This document shows, one piece after another, positions 1-9,020 of a DNA stretch of 64,000 nt; the stretch's first letter is position 1; each line of letters opens with the position of its first letter. Both the position numbers and the translations under genes were made by a program. A model generated the notes under the pieces. The model ran no database searches. It worked only from the letters and a program-made list of their open reading frames with translations, and was not told where the DNA came from. Origin of the DNA: Caulobacteraceae bacterium (lineage in GTDB: Bacteria > Pseudomonadota > Alphaproteobacteria > Caulobacterales > Caulobacteraceae); NCBI GenBank assembly GCA_027489335.1, contig JAIXZX010000014.1:124001-188000 (forward strand), written 5' to 3'.

Positions 1-602
1 CGGTCCCCCTGGCTGAGAATGAAGGCCGCGAGGTCGCCGCTGGCGGTGGGGCTGGCCCGTTGGTCGGCCACCACCTTCAGCACCGGCTGGGTCTCCCCTA
101 GGCGCAGCATCATCTGCAGAAAGTTCTGGCCATAGGCCGAAAATAGCCAAGAGACCCGCATCACCAGGGCCCGGTCGCAGGCGCCCAGCACCGCCTGTTC
201 ACCCACGAGCTTGGACGCCCCATAGACGTGCAAGGGGGCCGGCGCGTCGGTCTCCAGATAGGGACCATCCTTGTCGCCGGAAAACACCATGTCGGTGGAG
301 ATGTGCAGCAGGGGCAGGCCCCGCGCCTGACAGGCCCGGGCCATGGCCGCCGGGGCCCAGGCGTTCACCGCATAGGCCAGGTCCGGCTCGGCCTCGGCCT
401 TGTCGACGGCGGTATAGGCCGCCGCGTTCAGCACCAGATCGGTGTCGCCGGCCTCGCCGATGGCCCGCGCAATGGCGTCGGGGTTGGTCAGGTCGACCTC
501 GGCCCGGGACAGGGCGGTGATCTCCACGCCGGAACCGGCGCGCTCCAGCATCTCCCGGGCGAGCTGGCCCGTGGCGCCGAACTGCAGAATCTTCAGGCTC
601 AT
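1..602 (-). CDS. rmlD: dTDP-4-dehydrorhamnose reductase, C-terminus cut off by window edge
   Basis: NADPH-dependent reductase that makes dTDP-L-rhamnose in the last step of the pathway, in the cytoplasm. The first 200 residues are present. They show the Rossmann motif GATGQLA at residues 9-15, STDMVFSG at 102-109 and the catalytic YGASK (Tyr127, Lys131) of extended short-chain dehydrogenases. The usual STDYVF has Met in place of Tyr. The ATG at 602 overlaps the rmlB stop codon by four bases (ATGA), so the two genes are translationally coupled in one minus-strand operon. The rest of the gene, and probably other rhamnose or surface polysaccharide genes, lies to the left of the window. Confidence 0.9.
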   Translation of the reverse strand, partial: MSLKILQFGATGQLAREMLERAGSGVEITALSRAEVDLTNPDAIARAIGEAGDTDLVLNAAAYTAVDKAEAEPDLAYAVNAWAPAAMARACQARGLPLLHISTDMVFSGDKDGPYLETDAPAPLHVYGASKLVGEQAVLGACDRALVMRVSWLFSAYGQNFLQMMLRLGETQPVLKVVADQRASPTASGDLAAFILSQGD

Positions 603-1648
603 CCCTTGGCCAGGCCCAGGCGTTCGGAGTGGAAGCCCTTGTCGCGGATGGCCTGCCACCAGTCGCGGTTCTCCACGTACCAGGCCACGGTCTGGGCCAG
701 ACCCTCGCTGAGCGGCGTGGCAGGCTCCCAGCCGAGCTCGGCCTTCAGCTTGGCCGCGTCGATGGAATAGCGGAAATCGTGGCCCGGCCGGTCGGCGACG
801 AAGGTGATCTTGTCGGCGTGCGGCGTATTGGCCGGCGCCAGGCGGTCGAGCTCGGCGCAGAGCATCTGGATGACCTCCAGATTGCGGTGGGTGGAGTCCC
901 CGCCGATGCAATAGGTCTCGCCCAGGCGGCCCTTCTGCAGCACCAGCAGCAGGGCGTCGGCGTGATCATCCACATGCAGCCAGTCGCGGACCTGCCGCCC
1001 GTCCCCATAGACGGGGATGGTCTTGCCCTCCATGGCCCGGACCACGACGGTGGGGATCAGCTTTTCAGGAAACTGGAAGGGACCGTAGTTGTTGGCGCAG
1101 TTGGTGATCACCACCGGCAGGCCATAGGTCCGCCCCCAGGCCCGCACCAGATGATCGGCGCCGGCCTTGCTGGCCGAATAGGGCGAATTGGGATCGTAGG
1201 GGGTGTCTTCGGTGAAGGCGCCGTCTTCGCCGAGCGCCCCGAACACCTCGTCGGTGGACACATGATGGAAGCGGAAATCCGCCTTGGCGGCCCCGCCAAG
1301 CGTGTTCCAATAGGCCCGGGCGGCTTCCAGCAGCACGGCGGTCCCGGTGACATTGGTGCGCACGAAGTCCAGCGGCCCGTCGATGGCCCGGTCGTTGTGG
1401 CTTTCGGCCGCCAGGTGCATGACCGCGTCGGGACGGTGGCGGGCGAAGATCTCCGCCATCTTCGGCCCGTCGCAGATGTCGGCCTCTTCGAAGGCGTAGC
1501 CGCGGGCGTCGGCGACCGAGGCCACATTGGCCAGGTTGGCCGAATAGGCCAGGACGTCCAGATTGACGACTTCGTGGCCCTGGGCGATCGCCCTGCGGAC
1601 CACGGCCGACCCGATGAAGCCGGCGCCGCCGGTGATCAGAATTTTCAT
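599..1648 (-). CDS. rmlB: dTDP-glucose 4,6-dehydratase
   Basis: Converts dTDP-glucose to dTDP-4-keto-6-deoxyglucose, the second step of dTDP-rhamnose synthesis for surface polysaccharide. The 349-residue protein has the NAD-binding GGAGFIG at residues 7-13, the active-site STDEVFG at 131-137 with the Asp-Glu pair typical of RmlB, and YSASK at 157-161. An in-frame ATG exists 60 bases upstream, but the start at 1648 places MKILITGGAGFIG at the N-terminus, as in the family. It is the first gene of the rmlB-rmlD pair. The 175-base gap to the divergent MATE gene should hold promoters for both directions. Confidence 0.93.
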   Translation of the reverse strand: MKILITGGAGFIGSAVVRRAIAQGHEVVNLDVLAYSANLANVASVADARGYAFEEADICDGPKMAEIFARHRPDAVMHLAAESHNDRAIDGPLDFVRTNVTGTAVLLEAARAYWNTLGGAAKADFRFHHVSTDEVFGALGEDGAFTEDTPYDPNSPYSASKAGADHLVRAWGRTYGLPVVITNCANNYGPFQFPEKLIPTVVVRAMEGKTIPVYGDGRQVRDWLHVDDHADALLLVLQKGRLGETYCIGGDSTHRNLEVIQMLCAELDRLAPANTPHADKITFVADRPGHDFRYSIDAAKLKAELGWEPATPLSEGLAQTVAWYVENRDWWQAIRDKGFHSERLGLAKG

Positions 1649-1823
1649 GCCGAACTTTGTCTGCGGGCGCCCAGGCGCGCGTCCGTTCAAATGGTTAGCC
1701 CTGCTCATACAGCGAAATGCGGCGGGCTCAAGACGGAGGGCCTGCGCGGCCGGGTTGTGAGCGCTCGCCCCGCCGCCTAGACTTGATCGTCAGTTTGCGT
1801 ATGGACGCGGGCGGGAGCGTCGT

Positions 1824-3314
1824 TTGGAACCCTCTGAGACTGCGCCGCGCGACGCCGCCCCCAGCCCCGGCCGGGCCCAAAGGCGCCCGCCGGACCTGAC
1901 CACCGGCCCGATCGCCAAAGGTCTGCTGGTCTTCACCTTGCCCATGCTGGGGGCCAATCTCCTCCAGTCCCTGAACGGGACCGCCAACGCCGCCTGGGTC
2001 AGTCACATCCTGGGGCCCGCGGCCCTGACAGCCACGGCCAACGCCAACAATATCCTCTTCCTGCTGCTCGGCGCGGTGTTTGGCCTGGCCATGGCCGCCA
2101 ACCTGCTGATCGCCCAGGCGGTCGGCGCCGGCGCCCCGCAGGAGATCAAGCGCGTGGCCGGGACCAGCACGCTCTTCTTCGCCCTGTTGTCGCTGGCCGT
2201 GGGCCTGGCGGGCCTGGTCCTGGCGCCAGCCATCCTGGCGGCGATGGGAACGCCGGCCGACGCCCGGGCCGATGCGGTCATCTATCTGAGGGTGATCTTC
2301 GCGGCCCTGCCCTTCATGTATTTCTTCTCGTTCGTGATGATGGCCATGCGCGGGACCGGCGACTCCCGCACCCCCTTCTATTTCTCGCTTACTGCGGTGG
2401 CCCTCGACATCATCCTGAACCCGGTGCTGATCCTGGGTCTGGGTCCGGTTCCCGCCCTGGGCATCGCGGGCTCTGCGGCCGCCACCCTCCTCAGCCAGAC
2501 GATCGCGCTCGCCGGCATGATCGTCTTCCTCTACCGGACCGGCAGCCCTCTGGTTCTGCGCAAGGGCGAGTGGGGGATGCTCAGGCCCGATCCCGCCATC
2601 CTCAAGACCCTGGTCTTCAAGGGCCTGCCCATGGCCATGCACATGCTGGTGGTCTCTGGCGCCGCGGTGGTGATGCTGGCCTTCGTCAACGCCTATGGCT
2701 CGCAGACCGCAGCCGCCTATGCCGCCGCCATGCAGGTCTGGACCTATGTGCAGATGCCCGCCATGGCGCTCGGCGCGGCGGTCTCCTCCATGGCGGCGCA
2801 GAACGTGGGCGCCGGGCGCATGGACCGGGTGGAGGCCGTGGCCCGCACCGGCGTCGTCTTCGCCGTCATCATGACCGCCCTGCCCATCGGCATGATCTAT
2901 CTGGCCGAGCCGCTGATCCTGCGCATCTTCCTGTCGGAAGAGAGCCAGACCATCCCCATCGCCCGGCACATCAACACGATCGTGCTCTGGGGCTTCATCC
3001 CCTTTGGCGTCGCCTTCATCTTCGCCGGCGTCGTGCGGGCCACCGGCGCGGTGATCGCCCCCCTTCTGGCCATGGTCGTCTCCCTGTGGGTGGTGCGCAT
3101 CCCCTTCGCCCAGCTTCTGACGCCCGCCCTCGGCGCCGACGCCATCTGGTGGAGCTTCCCGCTGGGCAGTGTCACCACCGTGATCCTGGCTGGCGGCTAC
3201 TATGTCTGGGGCGGCTGGCGCACCGCCAAGCTCACCCCGGCCCCGCCCCGGGGCGCCGTCGCCGACACCGGTCAGGCGACCCCGGTCATGGCTCCGGCGG
3301 CCCCCGCCGACTGA
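1824..3314 (+). CDS. MATE family efflux transporter
   Basis: Multidrug and toxin extrusion type inner-membrane exporter, probably driven by proton or sodium antiport; the substrate cannot be read from sequence. The 496-residue protein opens with about 25 polar residues, then DLTTGPIAKGLLVFTLPM, typical of the first MATE helix. It has about twelve hydrophobic segments in two halves, with a proline/glycine-rich C-terminal tail. The start is a TTG at 1824 preceded by GGGAG about ten bases upstream; no ATG fits better. It stands alone, divergent from rmlB and followed by a repeat-rich gap. Confidence 0.85.
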   Translation: MEPSETAPRDAAPSPGRAQRRPPDLTTGPIAKGLLVFTLPMLGANLLQSLNGTANAAWVSHILGPAALTATANANNILFLLLGAVFGLAMAANLLIAQAVGAGAPQEIKRVAGTSTLFFALLSLAVGLAGLVLAPAILAAMGTPADARADAVIYLRVIFAALPFMYFFSFVMMAMRGTGDSRTPFYFSLTAVALDIILNPVLILGLGPVPALGIAGSAAATLLSQTIALAGMIVFLYRTGSPLVLRKGEWGMLRPDPAILKTLVFKGLPMAMHMLVVSGAAVVMLAFVNAYGSQTAAAYAAAMQVWTYVQMPAMALGAAVSSMAAQNVGAGRMDRVEAVARTGVVFAVIMTALPIGMIYLAEPLILRIFLSEESQTIPIARHINTIVLWGFIPFGVAFIFAGVVRATGAVIAPLLAMVVSLWVVRIPFAQLLTPALGADAIWWSFPLGSVTTVILAGGYYVWGGWRTAKLTPAPPRGAVADTGQATPVMAPAAPAD

Positions 3315-3355
3315 CAGACTTGCGCCACGCCGTCGCGCGCAGCGCGGGGAAGATA

Positions 3356-3424
3356 AACCACGAAGAACACAAAGGGCACGAAGGCGCCGCAGCCCTTTGT
3401 TTTCTTCGTGCCCTTTGTGGTTCG
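3356..3424. repeat. 70-base inverted repeat, copy 1
   Basis: A nearly self-complementary element. AACCACGAAG...CACGAAGG on the left pairs with CTTCGTGCCCTTTGTGGTT on the right, around a centre containing GCGCCGCAGCC. The same element occurs in opposite orientation at 5134-5201, on the other side of the acyl-CoA dehydrogenase gene. It would form a long hairpin in RNA or single-stranded DNA. No protein is expected from it, although it is open in some frames. Confidence 0.8.
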
Positions 3425-3437
3425 TCCCGCTCCAACC

Positions 3438-3525
3438 CCGTCATGGTCGGGCTTGACCCGACCATCCATGAACACCGCGCTCTCCAGTGTGCATGGGCCC
3501 TCGGGTCAAGCCCGAGGGCGACGGA
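3438..3525. repeat. Two-palindrome REP-like element, copy 1
   Basis: Contains two perfect palindromes: 3443-3465 (ATGGTCGGG, loop CTTGA, CCCGACCAT) and 3497-3519 (GCCCTCGGG, loop TCAAG, CCCGAGGGC). The loops are complementary to each other, and the unit is bounded by CCGTCA and GACGG, so the whole unit is also an inverted repeat. Four relatives occur at about 18655, 20292, 22143 and 39818. The remaining part of the gap 3315-3736 (before 3356 and after 3525) shows no other recognisable element apart from the SD of the next gene. Confidence 0.85.
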
Positions 3526-3725
3526 GAGATGACGGCAGGTCAGATAACTTAGCGATGATATTTCAATGGGTTATTCAACAAGTCCGGCCCCGGTTGCGTC
3601 TTGGGTCGCGCCGCCTGATAATGGCGCAAGAGGGCTGGACGCCGGCCCCGAAATTTGAATATTCGGTATGGTCGGCGCCCCGAAACATACCGCTTCTGCG
3701 AAAATGCCCGCGCCGGCGGGCGCCA

Positions 3726-3731
3726 AGGAGG
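3726..3731 (+). promoter_or_regulatory. Strong Shine-Dalgarno site deciding the start at 3737
   Basis: AGGAGG centred about eight bases before ATG 3737. It is among the best ribosome-binding sites in the window and argues against the in-frame upstream start at 3668. Confidence 0.8.
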
Positions 3732-3736
3732 ACGAC

Positions 3737-5071
3737 ATGGCCTGGGACTTTGAAACCGACCCCGAATTCCAGAAAAAGCTCGACTGGATCGAAGACTTCA
3801 TGCGTGAGGAGGTCGAACCCCTCAGCCATCTGGGCATGGCCGCCCACGGCCCCCTGGGTCGTGAGAAGTTCATCAAGCCGCTGCAGCAGAAGGTGAAGGA
3901 CCAGGGGCTGTGGGCCTGTCACCTGGGTCCTGAGCTCGGCGGCCAGGGTTATGGTCAGCTGAAGCTTGGCCTGATGAACGAGAAGCTGGGCCGCAACTCC
4001 ATCGCCCCGACCATCTTCGGCTGCCAGGCGCCCGACACTGGCAACGCCGAGATCATCGCCCACTACGGCACCGAGGCCCAGAAGGAGCGCTGGCTCTGGC
4101 CGCTGCTGAACGGCGAGATCCGCTCGGCCTTCTCCATGTCCGAACCCACCGGCGGGTCCGACCCGCTGACCTTCACCACCCGGGCGGTGCAGGACGGCCA
4201 GGATTGGATCATCAACGGCGAGAAGTGGTATTCCACCAACGCCCGCTATTCGAAGCTGCTGGTGGTCTATGCGATCACCGATCCGGACGCCAAGGACCCC
4301 TATCGGCGCACCTCGATCTTCCTGGTGCCCACCGACACCCCCGGGGTGGAGATCATCCGCAACGTGGCCGTCGGCGCCGGCGGCGAGATCGGCAGCGGGA
4401 CCGAGGGCTATATGCGCTACACCAATGTCCGGGTGGGGCCTGAGGCCCTGCTGGGCGACCGGGGCGCGGCCTTCGTCATCGCCCAGGTCCGCCTGGGCGG
4501 CGGCCGGGTGCACCACGCCATGCGCACCGTCGGCGCCTGCCGCCATGCGCTGGACCTGATGTGCCAGCGGGCGGTGTCGCGCACCACCCGCGACGGGCGC
4601 CTGTCGGACCTGCAGATGGTGCAGGAGCAGATCGCCGACTCCTGGATCGCCGTGGAGCAGTTCCGCCTGCTGGTCCTGCGCACCGCCTGGCTGATCGACA
4701 AGCACAAGGACTACAACAAGGTCCGCAAGGACATCGCCGCCATCAAGGTGGCCATGCCCAAGGTCTATAACGACGTGGCCACCAAGGCCGCCCACCTGCA
4801 CGGGGCGCTGGGCGTCTCCAACGAAATGCCCTTCATGCGGATGGTGACGAGCTCGCTGGTCATGGGCATCGCCGACGGCCCCACCGAGGTGCACAAGGTC
4901 ACCCTGGCCAAGCAGATCCTCAAGGACTACCGGCCCGAGAACGACCTCTTCCCAAGCTACCACATCCCGCGCCTGCAGGAGGAGGCCAGGGAGAAGTACG
5001 CCAAGGAGCTGGCCGAGTTGAAGGAAGGCTACGCCAAGCTGAAGGCCGAACGGGAAAACGCCCCGGCCTGA
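3737..5071 (+). CDS. Acyl-CoA dehydrogenase family protein
   Basis: FAD-dependent enzyme expected to introduce the alpha,beta double bond into an acyl-CoA thioester; the chain-length preference is unknown. The 444-residue protein matches the family length. It contains FSMSEPTGGSDP in the flavin/substrate region, and a C-terminal segment with HGALGVSNE and the family-typical DGPTEVHK. A longer reading starts at 3668, but the ATG at 3737 is preceded by a perfect AAGGAGG seven bases upstream, which settles the start. An acyl-CoA ligase follows 245 bases later, so the pair probably activates and oxidises the same class of acid. Inverted copies of a 70-base repeat flank the gene. Confidence 0.9.
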   Translation: MAWDFETDPEFQKKLDWIEDFMREEVEPLSHLGMAAHGPLGREKFIKPLQQKVKDQGLWACHLGPELGGQGYGQLKLGLMNEKLGRNSIAPTIFGCQAPDTGNAEIIAHYGTEAQKERWLWPLLNGEIRSAFSMSEPTGGSDPLTFTTRAVQDGQDWIINGEKWYSTNARYSKLLVVYAITDPDAKDPYRRTSIFLVPTDTPGVEIIRNVAVGAGGEIGSGTEGYMRYTNVRVGPEALLGDRGAAFVIAQVRLGGGRVHHAMRTVGACRHALDLMCQRAVSRTTRDGRLSDLQMVQEQIADSWIAVEQFRLLVLRTAWLIDKHKDYNKVRKDIAAIKVAMPKVYNDVATKAAHLHGALGVSNEMPFMRMVTSSLVMGIADGPTEVHKVTLAKQILKDYRPENDLFPSYHIPRLQEEAREKYAKELAELKEGYAKLKAERENAPA

Positions 5072-5133
5072 TGGTTGTCGCCTGACCCTCGGGCGCGTCC
5101 CGAGGGTCCCTGCGCGCCGCAGGCAAGATAGAA

Positions 5134-5201
5134 AACCACGAAGGGCACGAAGATCACCAAGAGGCTGCGGCGCCTTCGTGCTCTTTGTGTCCTTGGTGGT
5201 T
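5134..5201. repeat. 70-base inverted repeat, copy 2 (inverted relative to copy 1)
   Basis: AACCACGAAGGGCACGAAG on the left pairs with the right arm ending CCTTGGTGGTT. Its reverse complement aligns along its full length with the element at 3356-3424, including the shared centre AAGGCGCCGCAGCC. The two copies are therefore members of one family in opposite orientation, about 1.8 kb apart. Confidence 0.8.
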
Positions 5202-5316
5202 AAGCCTTTCTGGCGCTGCGCGCCGCGCCCAGGCTTGCCTCTCGTCCAAGGCTCGGCTTTCTGAGCGCACAGGTCGCAACAAGACGGCCAAACCTCCGAG
5301 GACACCAGGACCCCCC

Positions 5317-7068
5317 ATGACCGAGATCGCCGCCAAACCCTGGCCCGTCATGTCCATTGATGAGGCCCATGCTCAGCTCACCGCGCCGGGCCAGCGCTTC
5401 GAGCTGGATGAGGCGGTGATCGACGGGATCCCCACCAAGGTGTGGAAGAACGCCCCGCCGACCCTGCGCGACGTGTTGCTCAACGGTCGGGCCTTCGGCG
5501 ACCGGGAATTCCTGGTTCATGAGGACGAGCGGGCGACCTTCGAGGCCTTCACCCGGGCGGTGATCACACTGGCCCACCAGCTACAGGCCGATGGGGTGAA
5601 GCCCGGCGACCGGGTGGCGCTCGTCATGCGCAACCTGCCGGAGTGGCCGGTGGCCTTCTTCGCTGGCGCCATCGTCGGCGCGGTGGTCACGCCCCTGAAC
5701 GCCTGGTGGACCGGGCCTGAGCTGGAGTTCGGCCTCTCTGATTCCGGCGCCAAGGTCGCCCTGGTGGACGATGAGCGACTGGAACGCATCCTCGAGCATC
5801 TGGACGCCTGCCCTGACTTGGCGCGCGTCTATGTCACCCGCGCCGAGGACCTGCCGGCCGATCCGCGCCTGGCCCGGCTGGAGGACGTCATCGGGCCGGT
5901 GAACAGCTGGGGCGACTTGGCCGACAAGCCCCTGCTCGATGTGGCGCTGGCGCCCGACGACGTGGCGACGATCTTCTACACCTCCGGCACCACGGGGAAG
6001 CCGAAGGGGGCGCTGGGCACCCACCGCAACCTGACGGCAAACATCATGGCCAGCGCCTGCGCCGCCGCGCGTGGCGTCCTGCGCCGGGGCGAGCCGATCC
6101 CCGAACAGGACCCGCACAAGCTGCCCCAGCGGGCCTATCTGCTGGTGGTGCCCATGTTCCACGTGACCGGCTGCAACGCGACCCTGTCGCCGGCCATCAA
6201 TTCGGGCTCCAAGCTCGTCCTGATGCGCAAGTGGGAGCCGGTGGAGGCCATGGGCCTGATCGAGAAGGAGCGCGTCACCAACACCGGCGGCGTGCCCACT
6301 ATCGCCTGGCAGCTGATCGAACATCCGGCGCGCAAGGACTTCGACCTCTCGTCGCTCACCACCGTGGCCTATGGGGGCGCGCCATCGGCGCCCGATCTCG
6401 TGCGCAAGATTGTCGAGACCTTCCCGGGCTCGGCGCCGTCCAACGGCTGGGGCATGACCGAGACCTCGGCCACCTGCACCACCAATATCGGCCGCGACTA
6501 TGAGCACCGCCCCGACAGCTGCGGCGTGGCCCCGCCGCCGTGCGAGCTGAAGATCGTCGATCCCGCCGACGGCGTCACCGAACTGCCGGTGGGCAAGGTG
6601 GGCGAGCTGTGGGCCAAGGGGCCCAACATCGTCAAAGGCTATTGGAACCGGCCTGAGGCCACGGCCGAGACCTTCGTGGACGGCTGGGTTCGCACCGGCG
6701 ACCTGGCCTACCTGGACGAGGAAGGCTTCTGCTTCATCGTCGACCGCGCCAAGGACATGCTGATCCGCGGCGGCGAGAACATCTACTGCGTGGAGGTGGA
6801 GAACGTCCTCTACGACCATCCCAATGTGATGGACGCCGCCCTGATCGGCCTGCCCCACCGGACGCTCGGCGAAGAGCCCGCCGCCGTGGTTCACCTGAAG
6901 CCCGGCGGGACGGCGACGGAAGAAGAGCTGCGCGCCTTTGTCCGCGCGCGGCTGGCGGCCTTCAAGGTCCCGGTGAAGGTGGCCTTCTGGCCTGAAACCC
7001 TGCCGCGCAACGCCAATGGCAAGATCATGAAACCGGAGCTGAAAGCCGCCTTCGCGGTGGAGGCCTAG
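5317..7068 (+). CDS. AMP-binding acyl-CoA ligase (fatty-acid--CoA ligase type)
   Basis: Adenylate-forming enzyme that activates a carboxylic acid with ATP and transfers it to CoA. The 583-residue protein has the phosphate-binding loop YTSGTTGKPKG at about residues 221-231, the motif GWGMTETSA, the hinge region TGDLAYLDEEG, and the C-terminal catalytic lysine in NANGK (Lys569). This is a complete ANL-family architecture. The start at 5317 gives MTEIAAKPWPVMS; upstream in-frame starts fall inside the repeat at 5134-5201 and are rejected. With the acyl-CoA dehydrogenase upstream it suggests a small fatty or cyclic acid degradation unit. The substrate is not determinable. Confidence 0.9.
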   Translation: MTEIAAKPWPVMSIDEAHAQLTAPGQRFELDEAVIDGIPTKVWKNAPPTLRDVLLNGRAFGDREFLVHEDERATFEAFTRAVITLAHQLQADGVKPGDRVALVMRNLPEWPVAFFAGAIVGAVVTPLNAWWTGPELEFGLSDSGAKVALVDDERLERILEHLDACPDLARVYVTRAEDLPADPRLARLEDVIGPVNSWGDLADKPLLDVALAPDDVATIFYTSGTTGKPKGALGTHRNLTANIMASACAAARGVLRRGEPIPEQDPHKLPQRAYLLVVPMFHVTGCNATLSPAINSGSKLVLMRKWEPVEAMGLIEKERVTNTGGVPTIAWQLIEHPARKDFDLSSLTTVAYGGAPSAPDLVRKIVETFPGSAPSNGWGMTETSATCTTNIGRDYEHRPDSCGVAPPPCELKIVDPADGVTELPVGKVGELWAKGPNIVKGYWNRPEATAETFVDGWVRTGDLAYLDEEGFCFIVDRAKDMLIRGGENIYCVEVENVLYDHPNVMDAALIGLPHRTLGEEPAAVVHLKPGGTATEEELRAFVRARLAAFKVPVKVAFWPETLPRNANGKIMKPELKAAFAVEA

Positions 7069-7144
7069 ACCGCAAGTCTTGGAGCGGGGCTCCCGGGCGC
7101 CTAAATGGCGAGCAGAAGGTCCCCATGGGCCGACGAGAACGCAG

Positions 7145-8272
7145 ATGACCACGACCCCGGACACCCAGGCCGCCACCGCTGAGCGGGCGGTCAGCCCCAT
7201 CGAAGACATCATCGAGGAGGCCCGCCAGGGCAGGCCCTATATCCTGGTGGACGCCGAAGACCGGGAGAATGAGGGGGATGTGATCATCCCCGCCCAGTTC
7301 GCCACCCCGGCCCAGATCAACTTCATGGCCCGGCACGCCCGGGGCCTGATCTGCCTGTCGATCACCGCCGAGCGGGCCCGGGCCCTGCGCCTGCCCCCCA
7401 TGACCGCCGACAATGGCTCAGGTCACGGCACCGCCTTCACGGTGTCGGTCGAGGCCCGCGAGGGGGTGACCACCGGCATCTCGGCCCACGACCGGGCCCA
7501 CACCATCGCCGTGGCCGTGGACCCCACCAAGGGCCCGGACGACATCGTCTCGCCGGGCCACGTCTTCCCCCTGGTGGCCAAGCCTGGCGGGGTGCTGGTC
7601 CGCGCCGGTCACACCGAGGCGGCCGTGGACATTTCCCGCCTTGCCGGGCTGAACCCCGCCGGCGTCATCTGCGAGATCATGCGCGACGACGGGACCATGG
7701 CCCGCTTGCCTGACCTGATCGACTTCGCCCGTCTGCACGGCTTGAAGATCGGCACCATCGCCGACCTGATCGCCTATCGCCGCCGCACCGAGCGGCAGGT
7801 GGAGCGGGTGTTGGAGACTCCGTTCGAAAGCGCCCATGGCGCCTTCCGCATGGTGATCTACCGCAACATTCTCGATCACACCGAGCATGTGGTGCTGACC
7901 AAGGGCCGGATCGCGGCCGAACGGCCGACCCTGGTGCGGATGCACCGGGTAGACTTCGCCGCCGACCTGCTGGGCGCTATCGGCCCCCGCCGCGACCATG
8001 TCCCCCAGGCGCTCAAGGCCCTGGCCGAGCATGACGGCGCAGGCGTGGCCGTATTCATCCGCGACTCCAACCCCGCGGGCCTGTCGGAGCGCTACGGCCA
8101 GGACGGCGCAGCCGCCGCCCCGGCCAATATCCTGCGCGACTACGGGGTAGGCGCCCAGATCCTCCTGGACCTGGGCGTCCGCGACCTGGTGCTGCTGAGC
8201 AACGCTGACACCGTTTTGCCGGGCTCTGCAGGCTACGGCCTGAAGATCGTCGGCCGCCAGCCCTTGGGTTAG
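7145..8272 (+). CDS. ribB: 3,4-dihydroxy-2-butanone-4-phosphate synthase with degenerate GTP cyclohydrolase II domain
   Basis: Riboflavin pathway enzyme that makes 3,4-dihydroxy-2-butanone 4-phosphate from ribulose 5-phosphate. Residues about 16-215 form the RibB domain, with the acidic DRENEGD loop at 39-45 and GHTEAAVD. Residues about 225-375 resemble RibA, keeping the end LRDYGVGAQILLDLGVRDL. The zinc-binding Cys triad of GTP cyclohydrolase II is absent: where RibA has RCDCGFQ-type sequence, this protein has IGPRRDHVP. The second half is therefore probably not catalytic for GTP, as in RibBX-type proteins. The start at ATG 7145 was chosen over an ORF start 66 bases upstream, which lacks family residues. 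Confidence 0.88.
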   Translation: MTTTPDTQAATAERAVSPIEDIIEEARQGRPYILVDAEDRENEGDVIIPAQFATPAQINFMARHARGLICLSITAERARALRLPPMTADNGSGHGTAFTVSVEAREGVTTGISAHDRAHTIAVAVDPTKGPDDIVSPGHVFPLVAKPGGVLVRAGHTEAAVDISRLAGLNPAGVICEIMRDDGTMARLPDLIDFARLHGLKIGTIADLIAYRRRTERQVERVLETPFESAHGAFRMVIYRNILDHTEHVVLTKGRIAAERPTLVRMHRVDFAADLLGAIGPRRDHVPQALKALAEHDGAGVAVFIRDSNPAGLSERYGQDGAAAAPANILRDYGVGAQILLDLGVRDLVLLSNADTVLPGSAGYGLKIVGRQPLG

Positions 8273-8805
8273 GCCGTGGGCGCGGCCGGCGGCTGGCCGT
8301 AGACGACCTTGGCGCCCTTGAAGGAGCGGGTTTCCGGGGCCGGCAGGCCGTTGGCCTTGATCATGGCCATCAGCTCGTCCTTGCGGGCCTGCATGCGCTC
8401 GGCCAGCTCCACCAGGTCCACATCGGTGCGGCGGCACTGGGCGAACATGCCTTCCGACGGGCGCTCCTCCTCCTTGACGTGGTGCTCGATCTCTTCGGAC
8501 AGCACCGAGACCTTGGCGTCATAGAAGGCGTCGTCGGGGTCGCCGGCCATCAGCTCGGCGATCAGCATCTTGGCGCCGTCGTGCTCCACATAGCCCTCGT
8601 CCAGGAGGTCGTCTTCGATCTTGCCCCGGAAGGTGGGGTAGAAGATCTCTTCCTCGATCAGGCTGTGCACGGTCAGCTCGGTGCAGATCTTCTGCACGAT
8701 CTTGGCCTTGCGGTCCTTGGCGGTGGCTTTTTCGAACTGTTCGAACAGGTCCTCCACCTCCCGGTGGTCGTCCTTCAGCAGTTTGATCGCGTCGATCTTG
8801 GCCAT
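8269..8805 (-). CDS. Hemerythrin HHE domain protein
   Basis: Predicted four-helix-bundle protein binding a di-iron centre; such proteins sense or store oxygen or respond to nitric oxide and oxidative stress. The 178-residue protein has the spaced His/Glu pattern LKDDHREVE, HSLIEEEIFYP, EHHVKEEE, expected for HHE domains. The C-terminal tail is proline/alanine rich. ATG 8805 follows GGGAG by about six bases, so the longer reading from 8982 is rejected. It is convergent with ribB and overlaps its end by four bases. Confidence 0.88.
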   Translation of the reverse strand: MAKIDAIKLLKDDHREVEDLFEQFEKATAKDRKAKIVQKICTELTVHSLIEEEIFYPTFRGKIEDDLLDEGYVEHDGAKMLIAELMAGDPDDAFYDAKVSVLSEEIEHHVKEEERPSEGMFAQCRRTDVDLVELAERMQARKDELMAMIKANGLPAPETRSFKGAKVVYGQPPAAPTA

Positions 8806-9020
8806 GGGTGTCTCCCGTTGTCTGGCGTCTTCGCCGTCAACGCCGCCATCGGGCTTTTGGATGCGCTTTGCGCGCCGGGGCCGCAGACGAATTGCCAAGC
8901 CCCCCTGTTTTCCGCCAATCTGGCGCCTGGCGCGGATTTTCACGCCGGACTCTTTCGACAGGGCGGTCTGGCCGTCCGACATTTCATTTCAAGCCGCCTC
9001 ATTTTTCCGAGCTTCATCCC

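Noticed and set aside
3360..3532. Peptides read through the repeats (for instance NHEEHKGHEG)
   Set aside because: The frames are open only because of the repeat sequence; similar peptides arise from noncoding repeats in many genomes.
3575..5305. 576-codon open frame antisense to the acyl-CoA dehydrogenase
   Set aside because: Shadow frame that also reads through the inverted repeat; no family features.
6155..6170. parS-like TGTTCCACGTGACCGG inside the acyl-CoA ligase gene
   Set aside because: Only the first 12 bases fit; it encodes the conserved MFHVTG motif of adenylate-forming enzymes, so the match comes from protein constraint.
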